From RUG11237 sp050874665 (GTDB lineage: Bacteria > Bacillota > Clostridia > Lachnospirales > Lachnospiraceae), in assembly GCA_050874665.1 (NCBI GenBank), contig JBNMLC010000001.1, positions 124,001-188,000 on the forward strand: a DNA stretch of 64,000 nucleotides, in the 5' to 3' direction. A model generated the notes under the pieces. That model saw only the letters and a list, made by a program, of their open reading frames with translations, searched no databases and was not told the DNA's origin. A program made the translations under genes and the position numbers. This document shows positions 8,301-15,984 of this stretch, piece after piece (position 1 is the stretch's first letter; every line of letters starts with the position of its first letter).

Positions 8301-9247
8301 GCAGCGTATGTGATAGCTATTTTTCAGACAGTGAAGGAAAGAAGCAGATTACAAAAGAAAGCACTGTAATTCCAACCATTGAAGTGACACCAACGGTAGA
8401 ACCAAGTGCAGAACCAAGTGCGAACCCAAGTGCAGTACCAACGGCAAACCCAACGGTAGAACCAAGTGCAGAGCCAAGTGCGAACCCAAGTGCAGTACCA
8501 ACGGCAAACCCAACGGTAACACCAAGTGCAGAGCCAAGTGCAGAGCCGACCGCAGTACCAACGGCAAACCCAACGGTAATACCAAGTGCAGTACCAACGG
8601 CAAATCCAACGGCAGGGTCAGGTGCGAAGCCAACCACAAAGCCTTCCGTTAACGTTAAGCCGGCAGCAAAGGGAACGAAGCTTACGGACAGTACAGGAGC
8701 ATCTTATAGAGTAACCAGTAGTCAGAGCAGTTCTCCAACGTTGGAGTATGTGGCACCTCCAAAGGGGGCAAAGGGAACCATTAAGATTTTGAATCAGGTA
8801 AAGCTGGATGGTGTGACTTACAAGATAACATCGATAGGCTCCGGGGCGTTTAAAAATAACACAAAGGTGAAAAAGGTAACGATAGGAAAGAATGTTACCA
8901 GGATAGGAAAGCAGGCATTTAGTGGCTGCAAAAAATTAAAGACAGTAGTGATTGGAGAAAATGTCAGTGTGATTTCACAAAAAGCATTTTATAAATGCGG
9001 TTCTCTGACAAGCATTACAATTCCTAAGAAAGTGAAATCTATAGGGAAGAATGCATTTGCATCTTGCAAAAAATTAAAACATATCAATATTAAGACTACA
9101 AAGCTTACAAAAAGTAGTGTGGGAAGCAATGCGTTTAAAGGAATTTCCGCTAAGGCAGTTGTGAAGGTACCAAAGAGCAAATTAAACGCCTATAAGAAGT
9201 TATTGATGAAAAAAGGCATTGGCGAAAAAGCAAAATTTACAAAGTAA
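5312..9247 (+). CDS. Secreted multidomain surface protein with C-terminal BspA-type leucine-rich repeats (paralogue A)
   Basis: 1311 residues. A lysine-rich leader and hydrophobic stretch (VLAALMAALMVGSVV) end near VVYA-TED, a signal peptide of about 50 residues. Then come glycine/asparagine-rich beta-helix-like repeats (about 60-320 and 370-570), short Cys pairs (CKYC, CTNC), an Ig-like module (TYQWYH, about 625), an MBG/Big-like module (YDGVTAPNPEA ... GTYYVKAYVEETNNY, about 780-850), a Cys-paired module (YCEQCERMI; YHCSVCDSYFSD), a linker of PTVEPSAEPSANPS-type repeats (about 1025-1110), and five or so BspA-like LRR units (IGSGAFKNNTKVKKVTIG; IGKQAFSGCKKL). No LPXTG sorting motif is present, so the LRR tail or linker may hold it to the wall. 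Likely a cell-surface adhesin or binding protein; ligand unknown. The start is set by AGGAGG. Its paralogue is at 10624-14520. Confidence 0.85.
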   Translation: MKREKGEGQILYQSAAKKSKKKSKKVLAALMAALMVGSVVDYTALPVVYATEDNTSKQVAELTQNGETEVYGSFMEAYQAITTSDKVTIKLLQDSKISKINEGNIYYICDSGHTIVLDLNGHTLSTEEVPGWESNTGTYVLLIDNSSNWTICSGVPGGKIQDSYSKEALFENYGTLSVGENVEITSKSDYTLYAYYAYGGDGILSIDGATVDKVGASYGACKITSGNIGNAIWHGGNVEISGGKIGTVSVIGDIDGWNSGKLQLSGGTIDLLKQREAYTKAMATWFATGTAIRNTKDDSFYTRAGIDAIEAVDGYRCVENIAVVPCENHVNESGYCKYCATATECEHIYGEDGSCTNCGLAATATIKKDNQLNGYVTYEELCQAVSEFTADTTATIKIFKDVALNQCLTFQEGKIILDLSGHKIETSATETVRVSDNAEVTIQNGTLRNSDRSNTIWVDGGKLTLGKNVTVSSYRNYNVGLYITGGEVTIDGAEFVDGESSVVAYSGSLTVLDGTFNGGLLKDKDWGELPIPEVTLKGGSYSDVSATTGNLRSMLGNGYGFRSREEGTAWIVDSDLLDGESTGYKLSNVTVEKLPLTITQPESGEVYYGEEATLSVAVDAAEEVTYQWYHITEEGTAEEVSGATSATLTVPANYSEPGVADTFYCVIHWQGYSVKSEEATLAQKLPMNHYIYDAIEKYYTGEAVTLQEDEISIYPDASSAEDKLVAGVDFKIVEESYDNNIDATTQDKMASVTVEGIGKYTGTVQVRFSILQAENKFMKEITCEDYVYDGVTAPNPEATAKFGTVKYRYAASETGEYTDTVPMNAGTYYVKAYVEETNNYTGLESKEAVKFVISKAKQPENTPKDSITTAYTVKKVSEAELPSDWQWAEEDAEKDLPEAEAVEAKANYIGQDKDNYETKQITITIIRSACEHPDTKVEGKKAATCTTAGYTGDTYCEQCERMIKEGTEIALLPHTLEKIEKKDATTVEEGNIEYYHCSVCDSYFSDSEGKKQITKESTVIPTIEVTPTVEPSAEPSANPSAVPTANPTVEPSAEPSANPSAVPTANPTVTPSAEPSAEPTAVPTANPTVIPSAVPTANPTAGSGAKPTTKPSVNVKPAAKGTKLTDSTGASYRVTSSQSSSPTLEYVAPPKGAKGTIKILNQVKLDGVTYKITSIGSGAFKNNTKVKKVTIGKNVTRIGKQAFSGCKKLKTVVIGENVSVISQKAFYKCGSLTSITIPKKVKSIGKNAFASCKKLKHINIKTTKLTKSSVGSNAFKGISAKAVVKVPKSKLNAYKKLLMKKGIGEKAKFTK
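8390..8640 (+). repeat. In-frame Pro/Thr/Ser linker repeats in paralogue A
   Basis: Short direct repeats built from CCAAGTGCAGA, CCAACGGCAAACCCAACGG and similar blocks encode PSAEPSANPSAVPTANPT units. The two first units of about 60 bp are nearly identical. Copy number differs from paralogue B, as expected for slippage or recombination in a wall-spanning linker. Confidence 0.8.
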
Positions 9248-9299
9248 GATGTAAGATAAGGTTAGATATTGATTTAAAATATAATACTTAAAAATAAAG

Positions 9300-9352
9300 A
9301 ACTCCTCTATTTTGAGAATCGTATCATTCATTCAAATATAGAGGAGTTTTTT
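9300..9352. terminator. Terminator between surface protein A and arcC (repeat copy 2)
   Basis: AACTCCTCTATTTTGA pairs with TCAAATATAGAGGAGTT (one mismatch), followed by TTTTTA on the plus strand; the opposite strand also ends in a T-rich run, so it can serve both convergent genes. Confidence 0.8.
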
Positions 9353-9406
9353 ACTGTAATCTTTGAAATGATAAAAAATACAGAATATATTTTTTATTAC
9401 CCTGCA

Positions 9407-10339
9407 CTATTTTGTGATAACAGTACCAGTCCTTCCATACAAAGCATCTTTTGCTTTCGCTAGTGAAGTGATGATGGCTGTTCTGTTATCTTTAGAGGAA
9501 ACAAAATCAACACATGCCTGGATTTTAGGAAGCATAGTTCCCTCGGAAAATTGATTTTCTGCACTATATTTTACAGCTTCCGTACAAGAAAGTACATCCA
9601 TAGGTTCTTCATTTTCTTTCTTGTAATTTAAGCAGACCTTATCAACATTTGTAAGTATCATAAACATATCTGCATCTACCATTTCAGCAAGCTTTGCTGC
9701 AGCAATGTCCTTTTCAATAACAGCACTGGCTCCCTTTAAAAGATGATTCTGCTCCATGACAGGAATACCGCCGCCGCCACAGGCAATTACAATATGTCCT
9801 GCATTTGCAAGTGTATTTATAGAATCAATTTCTACAATATCTAAAGGCTTAGGAGAAGCTACAATTTTTTTGTAACCGCCTTCTGTTTCTACTACAAAAT
9901 TTCCCTTTTCACTTTCGATGGCAGCTTCCTCTTTAGACATTGGCCTTCCGATTACCTTTGTTGGCTCAAAAAAGGCATCATCGTAAGGATCTACCTGTAC
10001 CTGGGTGATAATAGTACATACCGGACGAATAATTCCACGTTTTACCAATTCCGCACGAATTGCATTTTGCAAATCATATCCGATAAATCCCTGGCTCATA
10101 GCATCACAGATTGCCAGAGGGGCTACCGTATAGTCAGGATTAGATTTACTTAAATCACGAATAGCAGCATCAATCATGCCAACCTGCGGGCCATTGCTGT
10201 GAGTAATAATAAGCTGGTGCCCTTCTTCTATCAAATCAGCAATTGCGGCAGCAGTATATGCTACTGCCTTTTTCTGCTCTGGAAGGTTTTTGCCCAAAGC
10301 ATTTCTCCCCAAAGCAATCACGATTTTTTTCTTTTCCAT
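9407..10339 (-). CDS. arcC: Carbamate kinase
   Basis: 310 residues, the usual length. Interconverts carbamoyl phosphate plus ADP with carbamate (to CO2 and ammonia) plus ATP, the energy-yielding last step of arginine deiminase or agmatine/purine-derived fermentation. Family motifs visible: THSNGPQVGMI, IACGGGGIPV, MILTNVDKV, and KIQAC near the C-terminus. The start at 10339 (MEKKKIVIALG) has GGAGG eight bases upstream; an upstream ATG (10369) lacks a site. Oddity: the first glycine motif, usually ALGGNA, reads ALGRNA. No arcA, arcB or transporter is nearby, so it is an orphan. It sits between the two surface-protein genes, on the opposite strand, with its own promoter. Confidence 0.9.
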   Translation of the reverse strand: MEKKKIVIALGRNALGKNLPEQKKAVAYTAAAIADLIEEGHQLIITHSNGPQVGMIDAAIRDLSKSNPDYTVAPLAICDAMSQGFIGYDLQNAIRAELVKRGIIRPVCTIITQVQVDPYDDAFFEPTKVIGRPMSKEEAAIESEKGNFVVETEGGYKKIVASPKPLDIVEIDSINTLANAGHIVIACGGGGIPVMEQNHLLKGASAVIEKDIAAAKLAEMVDADMFMILTNVDKVCLNYKKENEEPMDVLSCTEAVKYSAENQFSEGTMLPKIQACVDFVSSKDNRTAIITSLAKAKDALYGRTGTVITK

Positions 10340-10379
10340 ATAAAAACCTCCATTCATTATACAATTCAAAATAAATAAT

Positions 10380-10407
10380 ATTATACCATAAATTCAGAAT
10401 TTGTCGA
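10380..10407 (-). promoter_or_regulatory. arcC promoter
   Basis: On the minus strand TCGACA (10407-10402), 16-bp spacer, TATAAT (10385-10380), about 40 bp before the arcC start. Confidence 0.65.
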
Positions 10408-10518
10408 GGTGCAAAGTGAGTAAGTTGGAGCATTCGATTTCATGGTCGTACGGGAGGTTAACATAACAAAATTTATACAATATGCAGTAAAGTGCTTCCA
10501 TTTTTTGTGAAAATATTG

Positions 10519-10524
10519 TATAAT
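10519..10524 (+). promoter_or_regulatory. -10 element of the second surface-protein gene
   Basis: TATAAT in the block shared with 5190-5215 (CTTCCATTTTTTG, AAATATTGTATAATTTTAGG). As in copy 1, no good -35 is apparent. A conserved leader with a small CGCC-TATT-GGCG hairpin (about 10572-10583) precedes AGGAGG and the ATG. Confidence 0.45.
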
Positions 10525-10623
10525 TTTAGGTGATAAGATATGGGGAAAATAAAAATCAGGAAAAATAACCGCGCCTATTGGCGAGGATAAGTATAGATAA
10601 TAATAAAATCAGGAGGATGAAAT

Positions 10624-13600
10624 ATGAAGAGAGAAAAAGGGGAAGGGCAGATACTGCATAAATCTGCCGCAAAAAAATCAAAAAAGAAATCAAAAAAGGT
10701 ACTGGCAGCACTGATGGCAGCGTTGATGGTGGGTTCTGTAGTGGATTACACTGCACTTCCTGTTGTCTATGCGACGGAAGCTGACACCAGTGAGCAGGTG
10801 GCGGAGCTTACCCAAAATGGAGAGACCACAGTATATAGCTCTTTTATGGAGGCTTATCAGGCGATTAATACCAGTGATAAGGTTACGATTAAACTGCTTC
10901 AGGATTCCCAGATATCTAAAATTACAGCAAGTAATATGATAATATATGTAATAGATTCGGGTCATACCATTGTGCTGGATTTGAATGGACATACATTAAG
11001 CACAGAAGAAGTGTCAGGCTGGGAGTCAGAAGAGGGGACTTGTGTGCTATATATAGATGGGACCTCCAATTGGACAATATGTTCCAGCGTACCGGGAGGA
11101 AAAATTCAGGATAGCTATAGTAAAGAGGCATTATTTTCTAATAGCGGAATCCTTTCGGTCGGGGAAAATGTGGAAATAACATCAGAAAGTGAATATACGT
11201 TGTATGCTTATGGGGACAGCGGAACCATTAGTATTGACAGGGCAGACATCGACAAGGTGGGAGCATTGTATGGAACTTGCAAGATAAATTCAGGGAATAT
11301 AGGTAATGTCCTCTGGCAAGGAGGAAAAGTGGAAATTTCCGGAGGAAAGATTGGCACTGTATCGGTTATTGGAGACTATGGATTGGGTAGTAGCAGAGTA
11401 CAACTTAGTGGAGGAACCATTGACCTGTTAAAACAAAGGGAAGAATATACAAAACCAATAGACAACTTATTTGCCGCAGGGGCTGCTGTAAGAAATGCAA
11501 AAGATGACAGTCTCTATACCAGAGCCTGGTTAGATACAATAGAAGCAGTGGACGGATATCGTTGTGTAGAGAATATTGCAGTGGTTCCATGTGAGAATCA
11601 TGTCAATGAAGGCGGTTATTGTAAATACTGTAATGCAGCTACAGAATGTGAACATATGTATGGAGAAGATGGTAGCTGTGCCAACTGTGGAATGGTTCCT
11701 ATAGCTACCATAAAGAAGGATAACCAACTGACTGGTTATATAACTTATGAGGAATTGTGTCAGGCAGTAAGTGAATTTACTGCAGATACTACTGCAGCAA
11801 TTAAAATCTTTAAAGACGTTAAAGAAGAGCAGTGTCTGACCTTCAAAGAGGGTAAGATAACTCTGGATTTAGGAGGACATAAGATAGAAACCACGGAGGT
11901 TGAGACTGTTATTGTATCGGATAATGCAGAGGTAACCATACAAAACGGAACCCTTAGGAATAGTGACCGGATAGACACCATCAGGGTAAAGGATGGAAAA
12001 TTGGCATTAGAAAAGGATGCCACTGTTTCTTCCTATTCCAATTATAATACTGGATTAAGCATCAAAGGGGGCGAGGTTACCATTGATGGAGCAGAATTTG
12101 TAGATGGAACAAAATCTGTATCCATATACAGTGGAAGTCTTACAGTATTAGATGGAACATTTAATGGTAGGCTCTTAAAAATAGTGGATAGTGGAGAAGA
12201 GATTCCTAAAGTTGCCTTAAAAGGCGGCAGTTATAGTGAGGTTTGCGCAGGAATAGAAACTCTCAGAGATATGTTAGAAAATGGATATGGATACCGCTCC
12301 AGAGAAGAGGGAACGGAATGGATTGTAGACAGTGAACTTTTAGATGGGGAAGCCACATATAGTACCGCCAAGAAATTATCAAATGTAACGGTAGAAAAGC
12401 TTCCAATCACCATTACACAGCCAGAGTCAATAGATGTATGCTATGGAGCTTATGCTACGTTATCTGTAGCTGTTGATGTACCAGAAGAAGTTACTTATCA
12501 GTGGTATCATATCACAGAAGAGGGCACCTCAGAAGAAGTAACGGACGCTGCCTCCGACACCCTTACCATTCCGGCACAGTATTCTCAACCGGGAGAAACA
12601 GATACTTTTTACTGTGTGATTACCTGGAAGGGATATCCGATTAAAAGTGAAGAGGCAACACTAACGCAAAAGCTTGCAATGAATACTTATCTCCATGAGA
12701 CTATTGAAAAATACTATACCGGAGAAGCAGTTACCTTGCAGGAGGATGAAATTGCTATTTACCCAGATACAGAAAGCACAGAAAATAAACTGGTTCCAGG
12801 TGAGGATTTTAAAATTCTGGAAGAAAGCTATGAGAACAATGTAGATGTAACCACACAGGAGAAAATGGCAAGTGTTACAGTACAGGGAATGGGAAAGTAT
12901 AATGGAACGATTCAAATCAGATTTTCCATTTTACGGGCAGAGAATACATTTATCAAAGAACTTGCCTGTGAGGATTATGTATATGATGGAGTTACTGCTC
13001 CAAGTCCGGAGGCAACAGCTAAATTTGGTACAGTAGAGTATCGTTATGCTACTTCCGAGACAGGGGAATACACTGACACAGTTCCAGTGAGTGCAGGAAC
13101 CTACTATGTGAAAGCTTATGTGGAAGAAACAGATAACTATGCCGGATTACAAAGCAAAAAAGGTGTGAAATTTGTTATTTCCAAGGCAAAACAGCCAAAG
13201 AATATGCCGAAAGATTCCATCACAACCTCCTATACGGTGAAGAAAGTATCTGAGATAGAACTTCCGGCTGACTGGCAGTGGGAGGAAGAAGATGCAAAAA
13301 AAGCTCTTCCGGAAGCAGAAGCTGTGGAAGCGAAAGCAAATTATATAGGACAGGATAAGGATAACTACGAAACGAAGCAGGTAACGATTACAATTACCCG
13401 CAGTGCCTGTGAGCATCCGGATACGAAAGTAGAGGGAGAAAAAGCAGCTACTTGTACTACTACCGGATATACCGGAGATACCTACTGTGAACAGTGTGAA
13501 AGAATGATAAAAGAGGGTACAGAAATAGCACTGGCACCTCACACACTGGAAAAGATAGACAAGAAAGATGCTACAACAGTGGAAGAAGGAAATATAGAAT

Positions 13601-14520
13601 ATTATCACTGCAGCGTATGTGATAGCTATTTTTCAGACAGTGAAGGAAAGCAGCAGATTACAAAAGAAAGCACTGTAATTCCAAACATTGAAGTGACACC
13701 AACGGCAGCACCAACCGTAACACCGGCTGCAGAGCCAACGGTAACACCAAGTGCAGAGCCGACCGCGAACCCAACGGTAATACCAAGTGCAGAGCCGACC
13801 GCAGTACCAACGGCAAACCCAACGGTAATACCAAGTGTAGAGCCGACCGCAGTACCAACGGCAAACCCAACGGTAATACCAAGTGCAGAGCCGACCGCAA
13901 AGCCAACTACAAAGCCTTCTGTTAACGTTAAGCCGGCAGCAAAGGGAACGAAGCTTACGGACAGTACAGGAGCATCTTATAAAGTAACCAGTAGTCAGAG
14001 CAGTTCTCCAACGTTGGAGTATGTGGCACCTCCAAAAGGGGCAAAGGGAACCATTAAGATTTTGAATCAGGTAAAGCTGGAAGGTGTGACTTACAAGATA
14101 ACATCGATAGGCTCTGGGGCGTTTAAAAATAACACAAAGGTGAAAAAGGTAACGATAGGAAAGAATGTTACCAGGATAGGAAAGCAGGCATTTAGTGACT
14201 GCAAAAAATTAAAGACAGTAGTGATAGGAGAAAATGTCAGTGTGATTTCACAAAAGGCATTTTATAAATGCGGTTCTCTGACAAGCATTACAATTCCTAA
14301 GAAAGTGAAATCTATAGGGAAGAATGCATTTGCGTCTTGCCCAAAATTAAAACATATCAACATTAAGACTGCAAAGCTTACAAAAAGTAGTGTGGGAAGC
14401 AATGCGTTTCAAGGAATTTCTTCTAAGGCAGTTGTGAAGGTACCAAAGAGTAAATTAAGCACCTATAAAAAGTTATTAATGAAAAAAGGTATTGGCGAAA
14501 AAGCAAAATTTACAAAGTAA
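10624..14520 (+). CDS. Secreted multidomain surface protein with C-terminal BspA-type leucine-rich repeats (paralogue B)
   Basis: 1298 residues, same architecture as the protein at 5312-9247: lysine-rich signal peptide ending VVYA-TEA, beta-helix-like repeats, Cys pairs (CKYC, CANC), Ig-like module (TYQWYH), MBG/Big-like module (YDGVTAPSPEA), Cys-paired module (CSVCDSYFSD), Pro/Thr/Ser linker (13697-13920) and BspA-type LRRs ending GIGEKAKFTK. By eye the signal peptide and the LRR tail are almost identical to paralogue A, while the exposed middle (about residues 60-860) carries many substitutions and small indels. This fits two surface proteins with shared export and anchoring but diverging binding faces. 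Function not established. No terminator is obvious directly after it; the duplication ends a few bases past the stop. Confidence 0.85.
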   Translation: MKREKGEGQILHKSAAKKSKKKSKKVLAALMAALMVGSVVDYTALPVVYATEADTSEQVAELTQNGETTVYSSFMEAYQAINTSDKVTIKLLQDSQISKITASNMIIYVIDSGHTIVLDLNGHTLSTEEVSGWESEEGTCVLYIDGTSNWTICSSVPGGKIQDSYSKEALFSNSGILSVGENVEITSESEYTLYAYGDSGTISIDRADIDKVGALYGTCKINSGNIGNVLWQGGKVEISGGKIGTVSVIGDYGLGSSRVQLSGGTIDLLKQREEYTKPIDNLFAAGAAVRNAKDDSLYTRAWLDTIEAVDGYRCVENIAVVPCENHVNEGGYCKYCNAATECEHMYGEDGSCANCGMVPIATIKKDNQLTGYITYEELCQAVSEFTADTTAAIKIFKDVKEEQCLTFKEGKITLDLGGHKIETTEVETVIVSDNAEVTIQNGTLRNSDRIDTIRVKDGKLALEKDATVSSYSNYNTGLSIKGGEVTIDGAEFVDGTKSVSIYSGSLTVLDGTFNGRLLKIVDSGEEIPKVALKGGSYSEVCAGIETLRDMLENGYGYRSREEGTEWIVDSELLDGEATYSTAKKLSNVTVEKLPITITQPESIDVCYGAYATLSVAVDVPEEVTYQWYHITEEGTSEEVTDAASDTLTIPAQYSQPGETDTFYCVITWKGYPIKSEEATLTQKLAMNTYLHETIEKYYTGEAVTLQEDEIAIYPDTESTENKLVPGEDFKILEESYENNVDVTTQEKMASVTVQGMGKYNGTIQIRFSILRAENTFIKELACEDYVYDGVTAPSPEATAKFGTVEYRYATSETGEYTDTVPVSAGTYYVKAYVEETDNYAGLQSKKGVKFVISKAKQPKNMPKDSITTSYTVKKVSEIELPADWQWEEEDAKKALPEAEAVEAKANYIGQDKDNYETKQVTITITRSACEHPDTKVEGEKAATCTTTGYTGDTYCEQCERMIKEGTEIALAPHTLEKIDKKDATTVEEGNIEYYHCSVCDSYFSDSEGKQQITKESTVIPNIEVTPTAAPTVTPAAEPTVTPSAEPTANPTVIPSAEPTAVPTANPTVIPSVEPTAVPTANPTVIPSAEPTAKPTTKPSVNVKPAAKGTKLTDSTGASYKVTSSQSSSPTLEYVAPPKGAKGTIKILNQVKLEGVTYKITSIGSGAFKNNTKVKKVTIGKNVTRIGKQAFSDCKKLKTVVIGENVSVISQKAFYKCGSLTSITIPKKVKSIGKNAFASCPKLKHINIKTAKLTKSSVGSNAFQGISSKAVVKVPKSKLSTYKKLLMKKGIGEKAKFTK
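13697..13920 (+). repeat. In-frame Pro/Thr/Ser linker repeats in paralogue B
   Basis: Units of about 48 bp (CCAAGTGCAGAGCCGACC GC, then AGTACCAACGGCAAACCC, then AACGGTAATA) encode PSAEPTAVPTANPTVI. Unit composition and number differ from the linker in paralogue A. Confidence 0.8.
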
Positions 14521-14580
14521 GATGTAAGATAAGAAAACAGTTGTTACTGCAAATACAGAGAGGTTGTAACACATCCCCTG

Positions 14581-14610
14581 TTGACGAACTTCTATCTCAT
14601 GGAATATAAT
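14581..14610 (+). promoter_or_regulatory. Promoter of the TPR lipoprotein gene
   Basis: TTGACG (14581-14586), 18-bp spacer, TATAAT (14605-14610), 47 bp before the start. Confidence 0.7.
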
Positions 14611-14656
14611 AAAGCCATTGGCACAATACAAATTAGTATGAAATGAGGAAAGAAAC

Positions 14657-15709
14657 TTGAAAAAGGTAATAAAAACAACCTCCTGTATTCTTGCATTAGC
14701 CGCAATGACCTTTATGAGCGGTTGTTCTGCAAAAAGTGGAAATGAAGGAAATGTTGCTCTTGGTATGCAGGCGATAAAGGAAGCATCTTATGAAGCGGCA
14801 GTAGAGTATTTTCATAAATCCATAGAAGAGGGAAAAGAACTCGAGCTTGCGTACCGGGGAATGGGAATGGCTTACATGAATATAGGAGAATATGAAGAAG
14901 CGAAAGAAGCATTTGTTCAGGCTTTGCAAAATAGTGGATTTTTTGTGGGGAATCTGGAAGAGGATATTTCATGTTATCTGGCGGCAAGCTATTATAAATT
15001 AGGAGATTATCAAAATGCAATTACAACGTATACGAATATATTAGATGTATCTAAGAAAAATACGGATGTATATTATTTAAGAGGTGTAGTGCGTTTAGAA
15101 GCAGGTGATTTAGAGGCTGCCATACAGGATTTTGATAAGACAATATCTTTAGACAGTAAAAACTGCGAACGCTATATTACTATATATAAGGCATTAGAAC
15201 AGGCAGGAGAGAAGGAAAAGGGAAAGACTTATTTAGAGCAGTCTATGGCACTTTTGAAAGAGAAACAGACCTATGAAAAGGGAAGACTTCTATATTATAT
15301 GGAAGACTACAATGGTGCTGTGAGTGCATTGGAGACACTTTCCGATTCAGGAGATAATCGGGCGACTTTGTATCTTGGAAAAGCCTATGAGGCACTTGGA
15401 GATATGAATTATGCAGCTTCCTTATATGAAAAATATATTCAGACAGATGAAACGAACGGCGAAGTATATAATCAGCTTGGTCTTTGCAAATTAAATATGA
15501 AAGAATATGAAACAGCCCTTAATTGCTTTCAGAAGGGAATCGCTGCCGGTGATGGAGAGGTGATGCAGGAGCTGCTATTTAATGAAGCAGCAGCATATGA
15601 ATATGTTTCAGATTTTTCGACAGCAAAAACAAAATTTTCGGAGTACCTTGCGAAATATCCAAATGATGAAAATGCAAAAAGGGAATATGAATTTTTAAAA
15701 ACAAGATAA
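14657..15709 (+). CDS. TPR-repeat lipoprotein
   Basis: 350 residues, starting at TTG 14657 with GAGGAAAG upstream. A short signal peptide (MKKVIKTTSCILALAAM) ends in a lipobox FMSGC, so the mature protein is predicted to be lipid-anchored on the outer face of the membrane at the cysteine near residue 23. The rest is a chain of about eight tetratricopeptide repeats (AYRGMGMAYMNIGEYEEAKEA; DVYYLRGVVRLEAGDLEAA; ATLYLGKAYEALGDMNYAA), a protein-protein interaction scaffold. No catalytic motif is seen. It stands alone behind its own promoter. Partner and role cannot be inferred from context. Confidence 0.88.
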   Translation: MKKVIKTTSCILALAAMTFMSGCSAKSGNEGNVALGMQAIKEASYEAAVEYFHKSIEEGKELELAYRGMGMAYMNIGEYEEAKEAFVQALQNSGFFVGNLEEDISCYLAASYYKLGDYQNAITTYTNILDVSKKNTDVYYLRGVVRLEAGDLEAAIQDFDKTISLDSKNCERYITIYKALEQAGEKEKGKTYLEQSMALLKEKQTYEKGRLLYYMEDYNGAVSALETLSDSGDNRATLYLGKAYEALGDMNYAASLYEKYIQTDETNGEVYNQLGLCKLNMKEYETALNCFQKGIAAGDGEVMQELLFNEAAAYEYVSDFSTAKTKFSEYLAKYPNDENAKREYEFLKTR

Positions 15710-15836
15710 AAAAGATTGTGTAATAATGATGTAGACAGTAAAAGTCAATTGGGAAAAACATCAAAAATAAAGGTTAAAAATTAGAAAAATTAGATAGAAA
15801 ATAGAAAGTAAATAGGATTAAGGTACTAAAGTGAGA

Positions 15837-15852
15837 ACACTATATCTTGTGA
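15837..15852 (+). promoter_or_regulatory. NrdR box 1
   Basis: ACACTATATCTTGTGA matches the NrdR box palindrome (ACACTATATATAGTGT) at most positions. Its centre is 32 bp (three helical turns) from box 2, the usual paired spacing for this repressor. Confidence 0.7.
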
Positions 15853-15868
15853 TGCAAATAAAAAAGCA

Positions 15869-15884
15869 AAAGCAGATATAGTGT
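15869..15884 (+). promoter_or_regulatory. NrdR box 2
   Basis: The right half ATATAGTGT is perfect, the left half weak. The boxes also contain a 12-bp inverted repeat (AACACTATATCT / AGATATAGTGTT), so a hairpin is an alternative reading. Confidence 0.6.
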
Positions 15885-15890
15885 TTTGTA

Positions 15891-15919
15891 TTGACTGGTG
15901 CAATAATATCTGATACAAT
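15891..15919 (+). promoter_or_regulatory. nrdD promoter
   Basis: TTGACT (15891-15896), 17-bp spacer, TACAAT (15914-15919), beginning 7 bp after NrdR box 2, so bound NrdR would be placed to block RNA polymerase. Confidence 0.75.
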
Positions 15920-15984
15920 CTGTCTAATGGAAAAAGTCCTGTATCAAAATCGAATGAGGAAAATGAAAGAAATATAGTACAGGA

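Larger units (their letters stand above)
4960..9252. repeat. Tandem duplication, unit 1
   Basis: Unit 1 runs from AAGATAAG (4960-4967), just after the chemoreceptor stop, to the same octamer at 9253 after the first surface-protein gene. It contains a terminator hairpin, a promoter region and that gene. Unit 2 has the same order but additionally carries arcC between terminator and promoter. The spacer blocks are plainly homologous (for example GGTTAGATAT, TTAAAATATAATACTTAAAA, the CCTCTATTTTGAGAATCGTATCAT hairpin in two parts). Confidence 0.8.
9253..14525. repeat. Tandem duplication, unit 2 (with arcC)
   Basis: It starts at AAGATAAG (9253-9260) and ends at the same octamer at 14526-14533, after the second surface-protein gene. 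It has the same order as unit 1 plus arcC on the opposite strand. It is about 980 bp longer than unit 1, essentially the size of arcC and its flanks. Confidence 0.8.

Noticed and set aside
8317..8639. Two overlapping minus-strand frames of about 100 residues rich in Val, Gly, Leu and Ala
   Set aside because: They are shadows of the Pro/Thr/Ser repeat coding region of the surface protein; composition simply mirrors the repeat, with no ribosome site.
8390..8640. Regular short repeats resembling a CRISPR array
   Set aside because: Repeats are contiguous, in frame, encode a Pro/Thr/Ser linker and have no unique spacers; no cas genes are nearby.
10530..10623. Leader before the surface-protein genes as a c-di-GMP or other riboswitch
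   Set aside because: Only a small CGCC-TATT-GGCG hairpin is visible; no known aptamer core could be matched and no terminator or anti-terminator pair is present.
13147..13608. 153-residue minus-strand frame, also present as a counterpart at 7838-8299
   Set aside because: Cys/Phe-rich antisense frame inside the paralogous surface-protein genes; its conservation follows from the duplication.
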